Virus record (IMG/VR): IMGVR_UViG_3300020220_000233
Coordinates: 1 to 29,681 of that record
Direction: 5' to 3' (one strand)
Length of the DNA stretch: 29,681 bases
Source: a virus
Under the pieces are notes generated by a model. The model was not told where the DNA came from, did no database searches, and was given only the letters and a program-made list of their open reading frames with translations. The position numbers were made by a program, and so were the translations under genes. Positions 6,017 to 15,991 of this stretch are shown here, piece after piece (position 1 is the stretch's first letter; every line of letters starts with the position of its first letter).

Positions 6017-9000
6017 TCAATAAGATGCTACTGCTCGCAGATCTTGTACTTTTGGAACAAATGCAGGATTACTTGATTTCATAACGATCTTGATTGCAAA
6101 CGATGAGAACTCTGGAAGATTATCAACACTATAAGTCAATTCTTGATACGAAGATTGTTTTTCTGTAATTCCACTAATAGCATTTTCTGATGATGCAACT
6201 ATATCGGTATCTGGAATGCCAGTCTCATTAAAATACTCCCACTCAATATCCTCAAAGTTTTCTTGCGAAGAAGATTTTTTGATTCTATAAAGAACTTTGA
6301 TATTTTGAATATCACTGGTGTTAATTGTTGTTCTTACATCAATTGCAGTAGCTGGGTTTTCAATTGCAATTTCTTTTGTCACATACTTGGCAATACTTGA
6401 ACTATTTTTTGATTGTTTATCTGAAATAAAATCAGCACCATCACTATAGGAAACCTTAGATACTTCAATGAACTTTTGTTCTGTCGGTGGTTGATTCGGA
6501 TAAGAAATTAAGTCACCAACACGGAAAATATCATTATCCTGGAAATCTACAGATGCATTTCTAGTAAAATCTGCTCCCTCAACAATAGCACTAACATAGT
6601 CATCATTGATTGGTTGCTTATCATTGATAACAGTTAGCTGACCACTCTTTTGATTCCATAACACAATCTTGCCAGTAATCTTATTTGTATAAGTTGCTGC
6701 TGGGACAGAAGGATTTCTTGCTGTTACATATGTTGGTGGGGATACTGTATTTGGAATTTGGAATGTTACTTGAGAAACACCAGAAAATGCTACTGTTGGA
6801 GGTGTATTAAAAGTATTATTTTCAAACTGCAACACCTCACCTGGCGTAAATGAGTTTGTTGTTTTTAGTTTTACAAAAACAGTAACTCCTTGGACTTTAA
6901 CAATTTGACCAGATGCTTTAGTTGTTAATCCAGTAATCTTTTGGTTATTTGAGATTAGTTCACCTCCTTGGGTATTTACTCCATCTACTAAGAAAGTATA
7001 AACTGGATAGAACTCTAAGATTTGATTTCTGCGCCCAAATCTAGATTCCATTCCACTTGCGTTTTCAACTCTATTTGAAATTACTTTGATTGAAGATCTT
7101 GAAAGATCAATCATTGGAGATAGATATGAAACACTACTTGAAAAATCTAACTTATATGTTAATGATCTATTAATATTATTAATAGTTTCGTTAACTCTGG
7201 ATGCTAATACTTTTTGATTGATGAAGAAGAAATCTTCGTTTAAGAATGTCTTTTCGTAATCAGATTGTGAATATGATGTAAATGTTTTTACATTATCATC
7301 AACTGGAGAAATGTTTGTGGTTTTTACAAAGCTATCAATTTTTGTTTGACTGAATGATAGATTTGGAACGATAGCATGAATTTTTTCATACTTTCTATTA
7401 TATGAGGCAAGAATTGTTGATCCTCCACCAAAAGAATTTGCGGAAGCTCTATTTGAGGAAGTAATATTATAATAATCAATTCCTGTATTAGTTGCTTTAA
7501 ATAAATCACTATTTAATTGCGAAGCAGTTACTCCTCCAACATCTTTCACTCCCCTGAAAAATACATACGACTTACCATCAGAATCAAATCCATTATCTGG
7601 ATGATTGACCTTAACTACAAAATTATTATTTTTAAATAAAGTTGATGTTGCTGTAGTATTTGATCCAGCGTTTGTTTCAATTGGATCAATTGATAGTCTC
7701 TCATATCCTAGATTTTGATTTGTAAGGAGAAGAGATGCTGTTCTTGTAGTATCAAATTCTGCACGATACAATCTGAATTTAATATCTTCAAATAAATCTT
7801 CTGTCCATGCATCTGTATTTTGTGATTTGAATAGAGACCCAAGAGCAGGTTGAGTCGTTACTGTGGTGTTGGTAGCAATTTCAATTTCACCAAGTTTTGA
7901 TGCCCATAATAGATAATCAATTGAATCCGTTTCAATTACTAATGCATATTCAGTATCATTTTGTAGATATACTGGATAATCAAATGTAAACTTAGTTGGT
8001 GTGATTGAACGTGTTACACCAGTTTCATCAACGGCGATACCCATGCGAACTGCTGGAGTATCAATCGTAATTACTGATTCAATTTCTGCACCAGCGTTTC
8101 CAGCGCCAGTTCCACGAATGACAACAGCGGGTGCTTCCGTATAGTCGGATCCAGAAAGAACTAATTCCGAGTAATATACTTTTCCTCTAGATACTCTCAA
8201 GGTCGCAGTTGCATTTCCACCACCTGGAAGTTGTGGACTTTCAATAGTTATAATTGCAGATTCATAATTAGATCCAGTATTTTTAACACGTAAATCAGTA
8301 ACTCTTCCAGAATTTTTAGTAATCTTTAATATTAGATTTGTATTCTGAGCATTATTGTACGTTGTTAGTGAAGGTACAGTTAGAGTTTCATCTTGCTTAA
8401 AGAATTTGCCGTTATAGTTATCAAGAACTAATGTATATACTTGATCGCTAGTAAGAGTAAATACTCCTGTTGTTGATGGAGTAACTTCAATGTTGTTTTT
8501 ATCAAATAGTTTTGAAATTGGACCCGATGCATTTGAAGTTCCACCAGTAACCTTTTCTCCTTTCTTAATTGTGAGAGTGTCGCTAGCAACCACTCGCAAA
8601 TAAGTATTTGGAGATACTACTTGTTGAGTGCCAGGAATAATATTCTTTCCTGGTTTTCCGTTTTGAACATCAGTCAAGTAAACTCTAATAGGAATATTGC
8701 TACTCTTCTGTGAGAAAAATAGATCTACGCCAGTAGTAAATAATCCTCCAGTAAATCCAGAAACAGTAAATGTCTGAGCAAGTGGATTTGGTTTAATGGG
8801 ATTTTCGGTATTGCTTCCAGTAATTTGAGTTCCTTCGTTTGCTTTAAAGAATGCTGGTGTTGTTGAAACAATAGATGCTGGATTTTCTGGTAGTAATCCT
8901 GTTGCATAATATTTTACTTCTGCATAAGTCTCAACAACATCTTTTATTTGATCAGTAGAACTAGATGTAAATCTAATTGTCTTAATACCAGTTGTAAATC

Positions 9001-12000
9001 TGATTTCATCTGCATCATCATCGTATACAACTGTATCTACATTACCAGTCCAAACAGCATTTTCGCGTGGTGGTTTTCCAGCAGGAATTAAAATAATTCC
9101 ACTAGCATTTCCATTTTCATCTGTCTTAATACTTCCATTAAATGCAGATAAAGAATTACCTGCGATACCAGTGTATCTAAAATCGGGATTAACCCATCTT
9201 GCAATATTTCTGCCTTCCATAAAGACGTAAACATTTGTGTTTGGTTTTAGACGATTAATTTTAAACTGAACTGGAATGCTTCTAGCAAAGAATGATAGTG
9301 ATGTAGCAACAACACTAGATCCTACTCCTCTTGTAGTAATTCCTTTTCCAATTTCGTTATTTTCTGGACTGATGTTTGAAGAACTACCAACAGATGCGCT
9401 AGTTACAGTAGAGTCTGCAACATTGGTGTTAACCTCTGCAAAAGATCCAATATTAAAGAATGATCTATTTGCACCAATCCAATTAATCTTGTATGAATTA
9501 TAAAGACTAGAGAATGCATCTCTAATTTCATTCTTGGCAAGGAAAATAGAATATAGGTTGGTATTATTATCTGTTACTAATGGAGCAACTGTAGTATCAT
9601 ACCAAGAATCTGCATTTGGAGCAATAAATGAATCTCCAACATACTGTAAAACAACAAACGGATTTGGATTGATAGTCTTTGTTGCAAATGAATTGCCTAA
9701 TAATTGCAATTCTGTATATGGCAATGTAACACGATCCCCAGTTCTCTGATAACCAGCAACAGATCTTTGATCGTTTCTTGAATTAACTTCAACTAAATCA
9801 AATGAAGATTCTTTTGATTGTGGACGCATAACAGATTGTTGAGTGTCAATTGAACACTTGTAGTCCAAAGAACTCAATGATCCAATCTTGTGTGTCTCAA
9901 AATTATCAACGATAAATCCACTCTTAAAACGGTTGAGTCCAGTAGAATCAACAATTTGCATATTCAATGCTTGTTGCTCTAAAACACTTAGCAAAGTATA
10001 ATATTCCAAACGCTCAATTCTTTTCTCTAGTTTTCCAATATCACGCATGGTATAGCGACGATTGTCAACAGGAGTAATTCTTACATCTTTATTATTCTGT
10101 GTAAATGCTGGAACGTAAATATAATACAAAGGAATTGCATCACTGATTGGATCTGGTTTAGATGGATTGAGAGAAGAATTTCCTTCTTTAATAATAAACT
10201 CCCCTTTCTTATCTAAAAATAAAGCATCAATTCTATCAAGATACTGTGTTTGTGTGAACGAGAAAGTATATTCCAGATTTGAATCTGGTGCTGGTGTACT
10301 TGAAACTACTCCACCAGTTCCAGTGAATGATCTGGTATTTGAAGATGATAATAGAGAATTATTTTGGAATCCAGAAATGATTGAATTATTATCTACTTTT
10401 GGTCTAAAATCAAGAACGTCTTTCAGTGAAACTTTTCCTAGTGCGGGAGAATTGAAAAATGGAATTTCGTCTGGACCAACACCTGCTTCATGTAAATAAG
10501 AATCTACTGTGCAAAAATCTCCTTGAGTATGTTCAAAATAATCAAATGCAATTACAAGTTGACCAGTAGGAGCATCAAATCCAGGTTTCAAGATAATTCT
10601 TGATACATCGTAAATTGTGTCTCTTTGACCGTCATCAAAAGTATAGCGATTAGTAACATCAATACCACTAACAAGATTTCCGTTTCTATCTACAGTTGGT
10701 GGTTCAGAAGGAGATCCTTCATAAACGTATCTTAATTTATAAGCATCAGCAAAACTATAGACATCTAATGCTTCACTATCATAGTCTTTTCCACGGAAAG
10801 GAATAATTTTATCGCCAATAGAATCAATTACAATTCTTTTATTTGCAATTGCTGTTTTTAGTCTTGGTTTTGCTTTAGTTACTTCTAACGTTGCAGTTAG
10901 TTTTAGAGTTGGATATATTCCACCTACAGGAATATTGCCAAAATATGTTGATGGAAGTTGTAAAGTTACGCTACCCGAAGTTAAACCACTCGCAGAATCT
11001 GTTGATGCTTTAATTGAAACTTGATTCTCTGTGATATAAACAATGTCGCCTTCTTTAACAACATTAATTGGAGCATTTCCACGATCAAGAACTGTAACAA
11101 TAAAATTACTTTCGCTAAATGAAACAAATCTCTGAGTTCCAAATGGCAATTGAGCTGCAAATGTAATTACTCCAGCACCGCCAACACCTTTGCTAACAAA
11201 ATCTCTCCTGAGATAGTAAGAAATCCTAGAGTCTTCACTGGATGCTACAATAGAACTTACTTGATTTGTTCCAGTTTTATAAAGCAGAGTTCCCTGATTA
11301 AAGTTACTAATTGATGGACGAACTCTTACTACGCTAGCATTACTTACATCTTGTGGTAAAGATCTATCAAAATAAATTCTTGATTTTAAAACACCTTCTG
11401 GTCTAGTTGCATATTGTACAATACCACGAATAATAGTATCAGTTTTATCTGTAAATTGTACAAGATCTCCCTGCTGTAGATATCTAGTTGAATCTCCACC
11501 AAACCCATTACATTCAATATATTTTCTTCCTCTTTCTCCACTAAAAGTAAATTCTGTTACAGAAGTTACTTCAGCAAATTTTTCTTTATTGATTTCAATA
11601 TCCGAGGTAAAGGTGTTTTCACCACCAGAACCATACTCACAGAAGAATGATTTTACATTTTGTGGAGTAAATGTTGTTACTGCATTTCTAACAAGAACAG
11701 GAGTAATTACTGCTGCTGTTGGTGTGCCACCACCAGTTCCCTGAACTACATTAACAATTGGTGGTCTTGAATATTCGGTACTGACTAATTCTCTGTTGAT
11801 GATTGTAGCTTTAACAATCGCTCCGCTTCCATTTAGATCTAGATCAATCTTTGATGCATCAAATTCAACACCATCAATTCTTAGTAAAGTTCCATTTACA
11901 TAATTTCCACCTCTATTATTAATAATAAAATGTGAAACGGTATTATCTTTAGCAATTCTCAGAGAATTATTCTTTTCATCTCTAATTGCTTCACCCGTCT

Positions 12001-14149
12001 TAAATGTGCCAAAGAGGGTCTTTACCATTAGTGTCTTAGTGCTGCTAAAGAAACCGTTGGAAGAACCCTCTACAACGCCATATGCGCCACTCTCAAGACC
12101 ATATACATACTGTCCTGGTGTGAAACTATCTTGTACGCTAATTGCTTCGTCTAAAAGAATTTTGGTAAAGAATTGAGGATCAAAATATGATAGTCCAAAG
12201 GTAGTATTATAAATGGAACTTCCATTGTCTTTTCTACCTTTTGAAACAATAACATCAGTATCTGGATTAAAACCACTTCCTTTTTCAAGTAAAGTAAAGT
12301 TACTTGGTTTTGCTGTTCCGATAATTGGGGTAACCGTTTCATTATAATCAACAATTGTTCCAAATGGAAGAGATCCTGGTGTTCTAGCAGAAGACTCAGA
12401 TAAAAAGACTTCCCTATATCTGGAAGAAGATCCATCATCATAGTCAACAAAATACTTATCTAGATAATCTTTTCTGCCAGTAATTGTTAACTCTAAGTAA
12501 CTCACGCCAGAAGATGGATTCACTTCAATTCTTCCGACTTTTGAATATGCAATAGATTGCACTGAATTTACAACTGAAGGTTGCCCAGCATCAGTCCTTG
12601 TTTGAATAAACCAAATTGTTCCAAGGACAGATTGAAAATTAGCGTCTGATAAAGTTGAATAAGTATTTGCAAAAGATGGATCTATATTGATATAGATTGT
12701 TTTGATTCCAGAATCAATATCAAAAAATATTCCTCTACGATCAAGAGTTTGTTTTGAATCGTTAGTTCCTTCTTGATTACTTAAACCAATAGATCCATCA
12801 TTAAATGTGGAGCATAAGAAAATATTTGGATATGCAGTTAATTCTGGCGCTTCTGCATTTAATGGAATTGATCCGAATGTATTTGTAATTTTGTAAGTAG
12901 GAAGTCCTTTTGTCTTTAAACGAATATCATCTCTATCAAGAGTTTCCCTTGCTTTATTGATGGGTAAGTATTTGGTTTCCTTATTTACAATTTCAAAACC
13001 TTTGATATATGCTTTACCTGGACCAACACTAGCTACAAGTTTATCTGATGCTTGTTGTAACGTGAATCCATTTATTTTTCCAAATTCGTCAGCAGAATAT
13101 ACGCCCAAATTGCCATTTTTCTGATAGTATTCTCTGATATCCAAAGAGAAATTATCAACAACATAATCACCAGACTCATCATACGTTCTTCTGGCAAGTG
13201 TTTGTTCTAGTAAATTATAATCAGTTTGCGTTACTTGACTTTGAATCGCACCTCTTTTTACAGTAAGAAGTTGAATGAAATTCTTATCAGTGATTTCTTC
13301 TAAAGTATATTTTACTAGATCAAGAAAAATCTTTAATCTGTGTGCTCCTGGAGCGGTGTAATTACTAGATCCAATTGAATTATCATATAAAGAAGCATCT
13401 TCTTCTGGAGTTACGATACTTTCCGTAATTTTGAATCCAATTTTTGCAGATGGTTTATCGTAGTACTTATCAACTACTAGCATCTGTGCTTCATTTCTTA
13501 CAAAATAACCATTTACAAAATAGATACCTTCTTCTACTTTTACAGCAGAAGCATATCCCATTGCTGGACTATCAATAAATGTAGTTTCTTTTGTATCTGG
13601 ATTTGTAATTGAAATTGATGTTGGTAGCACACTACCATCAGTGCCAACAACTAAAAGTGGAGTGTTAATACCATCAACTACTTCCAGAGTCTCTCCTTGT
13701 CTGAAAGTAGTTTCATTTCCAGCATCGCCACTGTTTACATAATTTACAAAAATTACATCTGCAGTCAATTCGGTTGATATCTCTGCTTCTACTACAGAAG
13801 CAACTACTCCAGATGTAAGACCTCTTAACTTTTTATCTTTTAATTCCTTTACATCGTATTTTTTATATACAATCTTACCATTTACATTAACTGGAATTTC
13901 CGAAACGGAAGACAATTTTACAAAATGTAATTTGGTATTAAGACCAACCTCACCAGGGATCACAAGTTCTCCTTGTTTAAAAGCATACTTACCAAATTGC
14001 TCAATCTGATTCTGTAAAACAGATTGCAACTGTGTTAGTTCTCTTGCCTGGATAGAATACCCAGGACGAAACAGTAACTTATAATAATCCTTATCCTGGG
14101 AAAAATCGTCGTAGAAAGGAGCTACGTTTAGATTGGTTTTTTGAGGCAT
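6017..14149 (-). CDS. Giant DUF4815-type virion structural protein (2710 residues)
   Basis: The N-terminus (FYDDFSQDKDYYKLLFRPGY, then QARELTQLQSVLQNQIEQFG) is characteristic of DUF4815 (PF16075), found in marine T4-like phage structural proteins. The first about 1400 residues probably form that family region with insertions. They end in a coiled-coil-like segment, YTMRDIGKLEKRIERLEYYT, near residues 1363-1385. Later parts are beta-rich: an Ig-like stretch around INRLKPNTNVYVFMEG, F-GE-x-V-G modules near residues 665-705, 1855-1885 and 2410-2443, and a GSNYESAIITIESP / GSDYTEAPAVVIRG pair. The final strands end PKVQDLRAVASY. It lies directly after gp8, where T4 has gp9 and gp10, so a role at the baseplate periphery in fibre attachment is a reasonable inference, but no T4 homologue is recognisable. 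The ATG follows the gp8 stop within 30 bases, with GGTG as a weak ribosome site. Confidence 0.8.
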   Translation of the reverse strand: MPQKTNLNVAPFYDDFSQDKDYYKLLFRPGYSIQARELTQLQSVLQNQIEQFGKYAFKQGELVIPGEVGLNTKLHFVKLSSVSEIPVNVNGKIVYKKYDVKELKDKKLRGLTSGVVASVVEAEISTELTADVIFVNYVNSGDAGNETTFRQGETLEVVDGINTPLLVVGTDGSVLPTSISITNPDTKETTFIDSPAMGYASAVKVEEGIYFVNGYFVRNEAQMLVVDKYYDKPSAKIGFKITESIVTPEEDASLYDNSIGSSNYTAPGAHRLKIFLDLVKYTLEEITDKNFIQLLTVKRGAIQSQVTQTDYNLLEQTLARRTYDESGDYVVDNFSLDIREYYQKNGNLGVYSADEFGKINGFTLQQASDKLVASVGPGKAYIKGFEIVNKETKYLPINKARETLDRDDIRLKTKGLPTYKITNTFGSIPLNAEAPELTAYPNIFLCSTFNDGSIGLSNQEGTNDSKQTLDRRGIFFDIDSGIKTIYINIDPSFANTYSTLSDANFQSVLGTIWFIQTRTDAGQPSVVNSVQSIAYSKVGRIEVNPSSGVSYLELTITGRKDYLDKYFVDYDDGSSSRYREVFLSESSARTPGSLPFGTIVDYNETVTPIIGTAKPSNFTLLEKGSGFNPDTDVIVSKGRKDNGSSIYNTTFGLSYFDPQFFTKILLDEAISVQDSFTPGQYVYGLESGAYGVVEGSSNGFFSSTKTLMVKTLFGTFKTGEAIRDEKNNSLRIAKDNTVSHFIINNRGGNYVNGTLLRIDGVEFDASKIDLDLNGSGAIVKATIINRELVSTEYSRPPIVNVVQGTGGGTPTAAVITPVLVRNAVTTFTPQNVKSFFCEYGSGGENTFTSDIEINKEKFAEVTSVTEFTFSGERGRKYIECNGFGGDSTRYLQQGDLVQFTDKTDTIIRGIVQYATRPEGVLKSRIYFDRSLPQDVSNASVVRVRPSISNFNQGTLLYKTGTNQVSSIVASSEDSRISYYLRRDFVSKGVGGAGVITFAAQLPFGTQRFVSFSESNFIVTVLDRGNAPINVVKEGDIVYITENQVSIKASTDSASGLTSGSVTLQLPSTYFGNIPVGGIYPTLKLTATLEVTKAKPRLKTAIANKRIVIDSIGDKIIPFRGKDYDSEALDVYSFADAYKLRYVYEGSPSEPPTVDRNGNLVSGIDVTNRYTFDDGQRDTIYDVSRIILKPGFDAPTGQLVIAFDYFEHTQGDFCTVDSYLHEAGVGPDEIPFFNSPALGKVSLKDVLDFRPKVDNNSIISGFQNNSLLSSSNTRSFTGTGGVVSSTPAPDSNLEYTFSFTQTQYLDRIDALFLDKKGEFIIKEGNSSLNPSKPDPISDAIPLYYIYVPAFTQNNKDVRITPVDNRRYTMRDIGKLEKRIERLEYYTLLSVLEQQALNMQIVDSTGLNRFKSGFIVDNFETHKIGSLSSLDYKCSIDTQQSVMRPQSKESSFDLVEVNSRNDQRSVAGYQRTGDRVTLPYTELQLLGNSFATKTINPNPFVVLQYVGDSFIAPNADSWYDTTVAPLVTDNNTNLYSIFLAKNEIRDAFSSLYNSYKINWIGANRSFFNIGSFAEVNTNVADSTVTSASVGSSSNISPENNEIGKGITTRGVGSSVVATSLSFFARSIPVQFKINRLKPNTNVYVFMEGRNIARWVNPDFRYTGIAGNSLSAFNGSIKTDENGNASGIILIPAGKPPRENAVWTGNVDTVVYDDDADEIRFTTGIKTIRFTSSSTDQIKDVVETYAEVKYYATGLLPENPASIVSTTPAFFKANEGTQITGSNTENPIKPNPLAQTFTVSGFTGGLFTTGVDLFFSQKSSNIPIRVYLTDVQNGKPGKNIIPGTQQVVSPNTYLRVVASDTLTIKKGEKVTGGTSNASGPISKLFDKNNIEVTPSTTGVFTLTSDQVYTLVLDNYNGKFFKQDETLTVPSLTTYNNAQNTNLILKITKNSGRVTDLRVKNTGSNYESAIITIESPQLPGGGNATATLRVSRGKVYYSELVLSGSDYTEAPAVVIRGTGAGNAGAEIESVITIDTPAVRMGIAVDETGVTRSITPTKFTFDYPVYLQNDTEYALVIETDSIDYLLWASKLGEIEIATNTTVTTQPALGSLFKSQNTDAWTEDLFEDIKFRLYRAEFDTTRTASLLLTNQNLGYERLSIDPIETNAGSNTTATSTLFKNNNFVVKVNHPDNGFDSDGKSYVFFRGVKDVGGVTASQLNSDLFKATNTGIDYYNITSSNRASANSFGGGSTILASYNRKYEKIHAIVPNLSFSQTKIDSFVKTTNISPVDDNVKTFTSYSQSDYEKTFLNEDFFFINQKVLASRVNETINNINRSLTYKLDFSSSVSYLSPMIDLSRSSIKVISNRVENASGMESRFGRRNQILEFYPVYTFLVDGVNTQGGELISNNQKITGLTTKASGQIVKVQGVTVFVKLKTTNSFTPGEVLQFENNTFNTPPTVAFSGVSQVTFQIPNTVSPPTYVTARNPSVPAATYTNKITGKIVLWNQKSGQLTVINDKQPINDDYVSAIVEGADFTRNASVDFQDNDIFRVGDLISYPNQPPTEQKFIEVSKVSYSDGADFISDKQSKNSSSIAKYVTKEIAIENPATAIDVRTTINTSDIQNIKVLYRIKKSSSQENFEDIEWEYFNETGIPDTDIVASSENAISGITEKQSSYQELTYSVDNLPEFSSFAIKIVMKSSNPAFVPKVQDLRAVASY

Positions 14150-14176
14150 CTCACACCGCGTCTAACTTGATTAAAA

Positions 14177-15937
14177 TTAGAATTCAATTACTAGTTTAAT
14201 GTCCTCAATTTGATCAGGAGCTCTAGTAATTTGTCTTCTATTCTCTATGTATACGACCTCTCCCGAGTTTGGTTGAATTTCTGGAGACGCAAGACCACCA
14301 GTAAACGAAATATCAGAAAGAATAGTATTTTGAGAAGTATCAACTGTACCCGAAGCAAGTGAACTTGCTCCAACAATAGCATTTGATGCATTTGATGTAA
14401 ATGCTCTTACTACTCCAGCATCTGCGTGAATTTGTGAAGACTGGAAGTATTTTAAGATGCCATTAGTTGAATTCCATGAAACAACAGTTCCATACGCCTT
14501 TCCGCCAGTAACAGTCTGTGAAATTACTTCGTCAACGTTGTAATTTGCCGTCGCACCATTGATTTTTAGTACTGAGGTTCCTCTTAATGTGTTATTTGTA
14601 GCAAAAGAAGAACTGCCGTATTGAAGAGGGTCTTGAATAATACCGATACGACGGAAATCATTATCAACTGGAAAATCACCAAATCCTTCGTCATATGTTA
14701 GACGAATATTTGTCATTACTCTTTTTGCAAAAAGTTCCATTTCTGCGTTTGAACCATGACCACCTTCCGATGAAATAACAACTTCAATAGAAGCGGTTCC
14801 AGTAAAGGCAGCAGCAGCAGTTGTAAGTGCTGCATCAGTGTAAACTTTTCCTGTTACTAAGAGGAGATTTCCGTATGTATAACCAGATCCAATGTTGTTC
14901 ATTGTTGCACTGGTTACCGCACCACTACCATCGGTTGTAAATTTAACAATTCCGTTTGATCCATCCCCATATACTCTTGTGTATAGTGTAGCATTTGCAG
15001 GAAGTCCTGATCCTGCATTTCTGACTACAGCAACATGAATAGCACCTGGGATTGCTGCTGCTTGCACAGCAACTCTTGAAGCTTCAGAAGTTTCGGCAAT
15101 TGGCATAAAATCTGAGGACAAGAATGCAAGCACATCTCCAGTTGTTAGAGTGTACATATGCTTCCAAACATACCCAGCAGTACCTGATGGTTCTTCAAAA
15201 ATACCATTGATAAATGTTCCTTGACCAGCAACTGGTTGTGATGTTGGTTCGTATGTGGCGTTTTGACCTTGTGGGTTAGCTGGTCTCTGACCATTGTAAA
15301 GACACTTAAATACTTCGTATCTTGAATTCATCACATAGAATTTTGATGTTGCAAGTGATGAAGATCCATTAGCAGTTTGAATACCAATCGCACCACCACC
15401 ACCAGGAGTTGGTGCGTAGTTTGGACGATACATATCAAAAACTGGATTCAGAGTTAAGTTCCAATTAAAACGAGGAACAACAAGACGAGCAAATGGAGAA
15501 GTGATACGTTTGGCAGCAATCAATTCGTTATAAATTTCTTGTTTCTCGGTTTGATTATCAAGTGGAGCAGGCGGAACCTCTTCTGTAGCATATCTGTATA
15601 CACCAGATTTAGCAGTAGCAGTTGAAGTACCACCAGTAATTGTAGTTCCAAATGCTGGAGTTGTTGTTGATGTTGGAAGAACGTTACTTACCAAAAGACT
15701 GTTTGAGTAAACTTTGGAAACCTGTCCACTCCATCCCCCACCACTAACTGTTTCTCCTACCTGGAAAGTTCCAACTACGTTGAAAATCTCAAGATAAGCA
15801 CTCCAACTAGACGATCTTCCTACGAAGAAATACATTCTAGTACGATCAGATGCGGCGTCGTTAGCACCTTCACTGAGGGATTCTAGAAATTGTTTCGCAT
15901 TAAAAATTCTAAACTTTTCTGAAATAATAGCTGCCAT
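14177..15937 (-). CDS. 8: Baseplate wedge subunit gp8-like, enlarged
   Basis: This protein matches T4 gp8 at several blocks in order. TSKFRTEKMLNF and FGRSEPWS of T4 correspond to SEKFRIFNAKQF and FVGRSSSWS. T4 VIPRRDW corresponds to VVPRFNW, GDGYVWEYLF to GTAGYVWKHMY, and GFRQISIITNPL to DFRRIGIIQDPL. The T4 end SGEMIYMENRPPI--A-DQTEEINIL corresponds to SGEVVYIENRRQI--APDQIEDIKLV. T4 gp8 has 334 residues and this has 586, so it carries insertions: one at about residues 47-118 (two GETVSGG/TTITGGTSTATA modules) and one in the middle around NAGSGLPANATLY to NIGSGYTYGNLLL. Gp8 bridges gp7 and gp10 in the T4 wedge. It sits directly after the giant gp7-position protein and has tandem TATAAATA sites upstream, so it may head its own late transcript. 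Confidence 0.9.
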   Translation of the reverse strand: MAAIISEKFRIFNAKQFLESLSEGANDAASDRTRMYFFVGRSSSWSAYLEIFNVVGTFQVGETVSGGGWSGQVSKVYSNSLLVSNVLPTSTTTPAFGTTITGGTSTATAKSGVYRYATEEVPPAPLDNQTEKQEIYNELIAAKRITSPFARLVVPRFNWNLTLNPVFDMYRPNYAPTPGGGGAIGIQTANGSSSLATSKFYVMNSRYEVFKCLYNGQRPANPQGQNATYEPTSQPVAGQGTFINGIFEEPSGTAGYVWKHMYTLTTGDVLAFLSSDFMPIAETSEASRVAVQAAAIPGAIHVAVVRNAGSGLPANATLYTRVYGDGSNGIVKFTTDGSGAVTSATMNNIGSGYTYGNLLLVTGKVYTDAALTTAAAAFTGTASIEVVISSEGGHGSNAEMELFAKRVMTNIRLTYDEGFGDFPVDNDFRRIGIIQDPLQYGSSSFATNNTLRGTSVLKINGATANYNVDEVISQTVTGGKAYGTVVSWNSTNGILKYFQSSQIHADAGVVRAFTSNASNAIVGASSLASGTVDTSQNTILSDISFTGGLASPEIQPNSGEVVYIENRRQITRAPDQIEDIKLVIEF

Positions 15938-15973
15938 AGCACTTTTGTCTGTATAGTAAGACTGAATCCGAGT

Positions 15974-15981
15974 TATTTATA
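15974..15981 (-). promoter_or_regulatory. T4-type late promoter, gp8-proximal copy
   Basis: The minus strand reads TATAAATA, exact to the T4 late consensus, ending about 37 bases before the gp8 ATG at 15937. It lies in the 49-base gap between the giant gene and gp8. Confidence 0.7.
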
Positions 15982-15983
15982 TT

Positions 15984-15991
15984 TATTTATA
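15984..15991 (-). promoter_or_regulatory. T4-type late promoter, upstream copy overlapping a stop codon
   Basis: A second exact TATAAATA on the minus strand lies ten bases upstream of the first, about one helical turn. It contains the TAA stop codon (15987-15989) of the 3365-residue gene. The two cores could give alternative start sites for gp8, or one may be a sequence by-product of the other. Confidence 0.55.

Noticed and set aside
10167-10499. A 110-residue plus-strand frame opposite the DUF4815 gene
   Set aside because: It is an antisense shadow; no promoter, ribosome site or recognisable protein pattern.
12151-12450. A 99-residue minus-strand frame inside the DUF4815 gene
   Set aside because: It is a Leu/Gln-rich out-of-frame shadow within a well-supported coding region.
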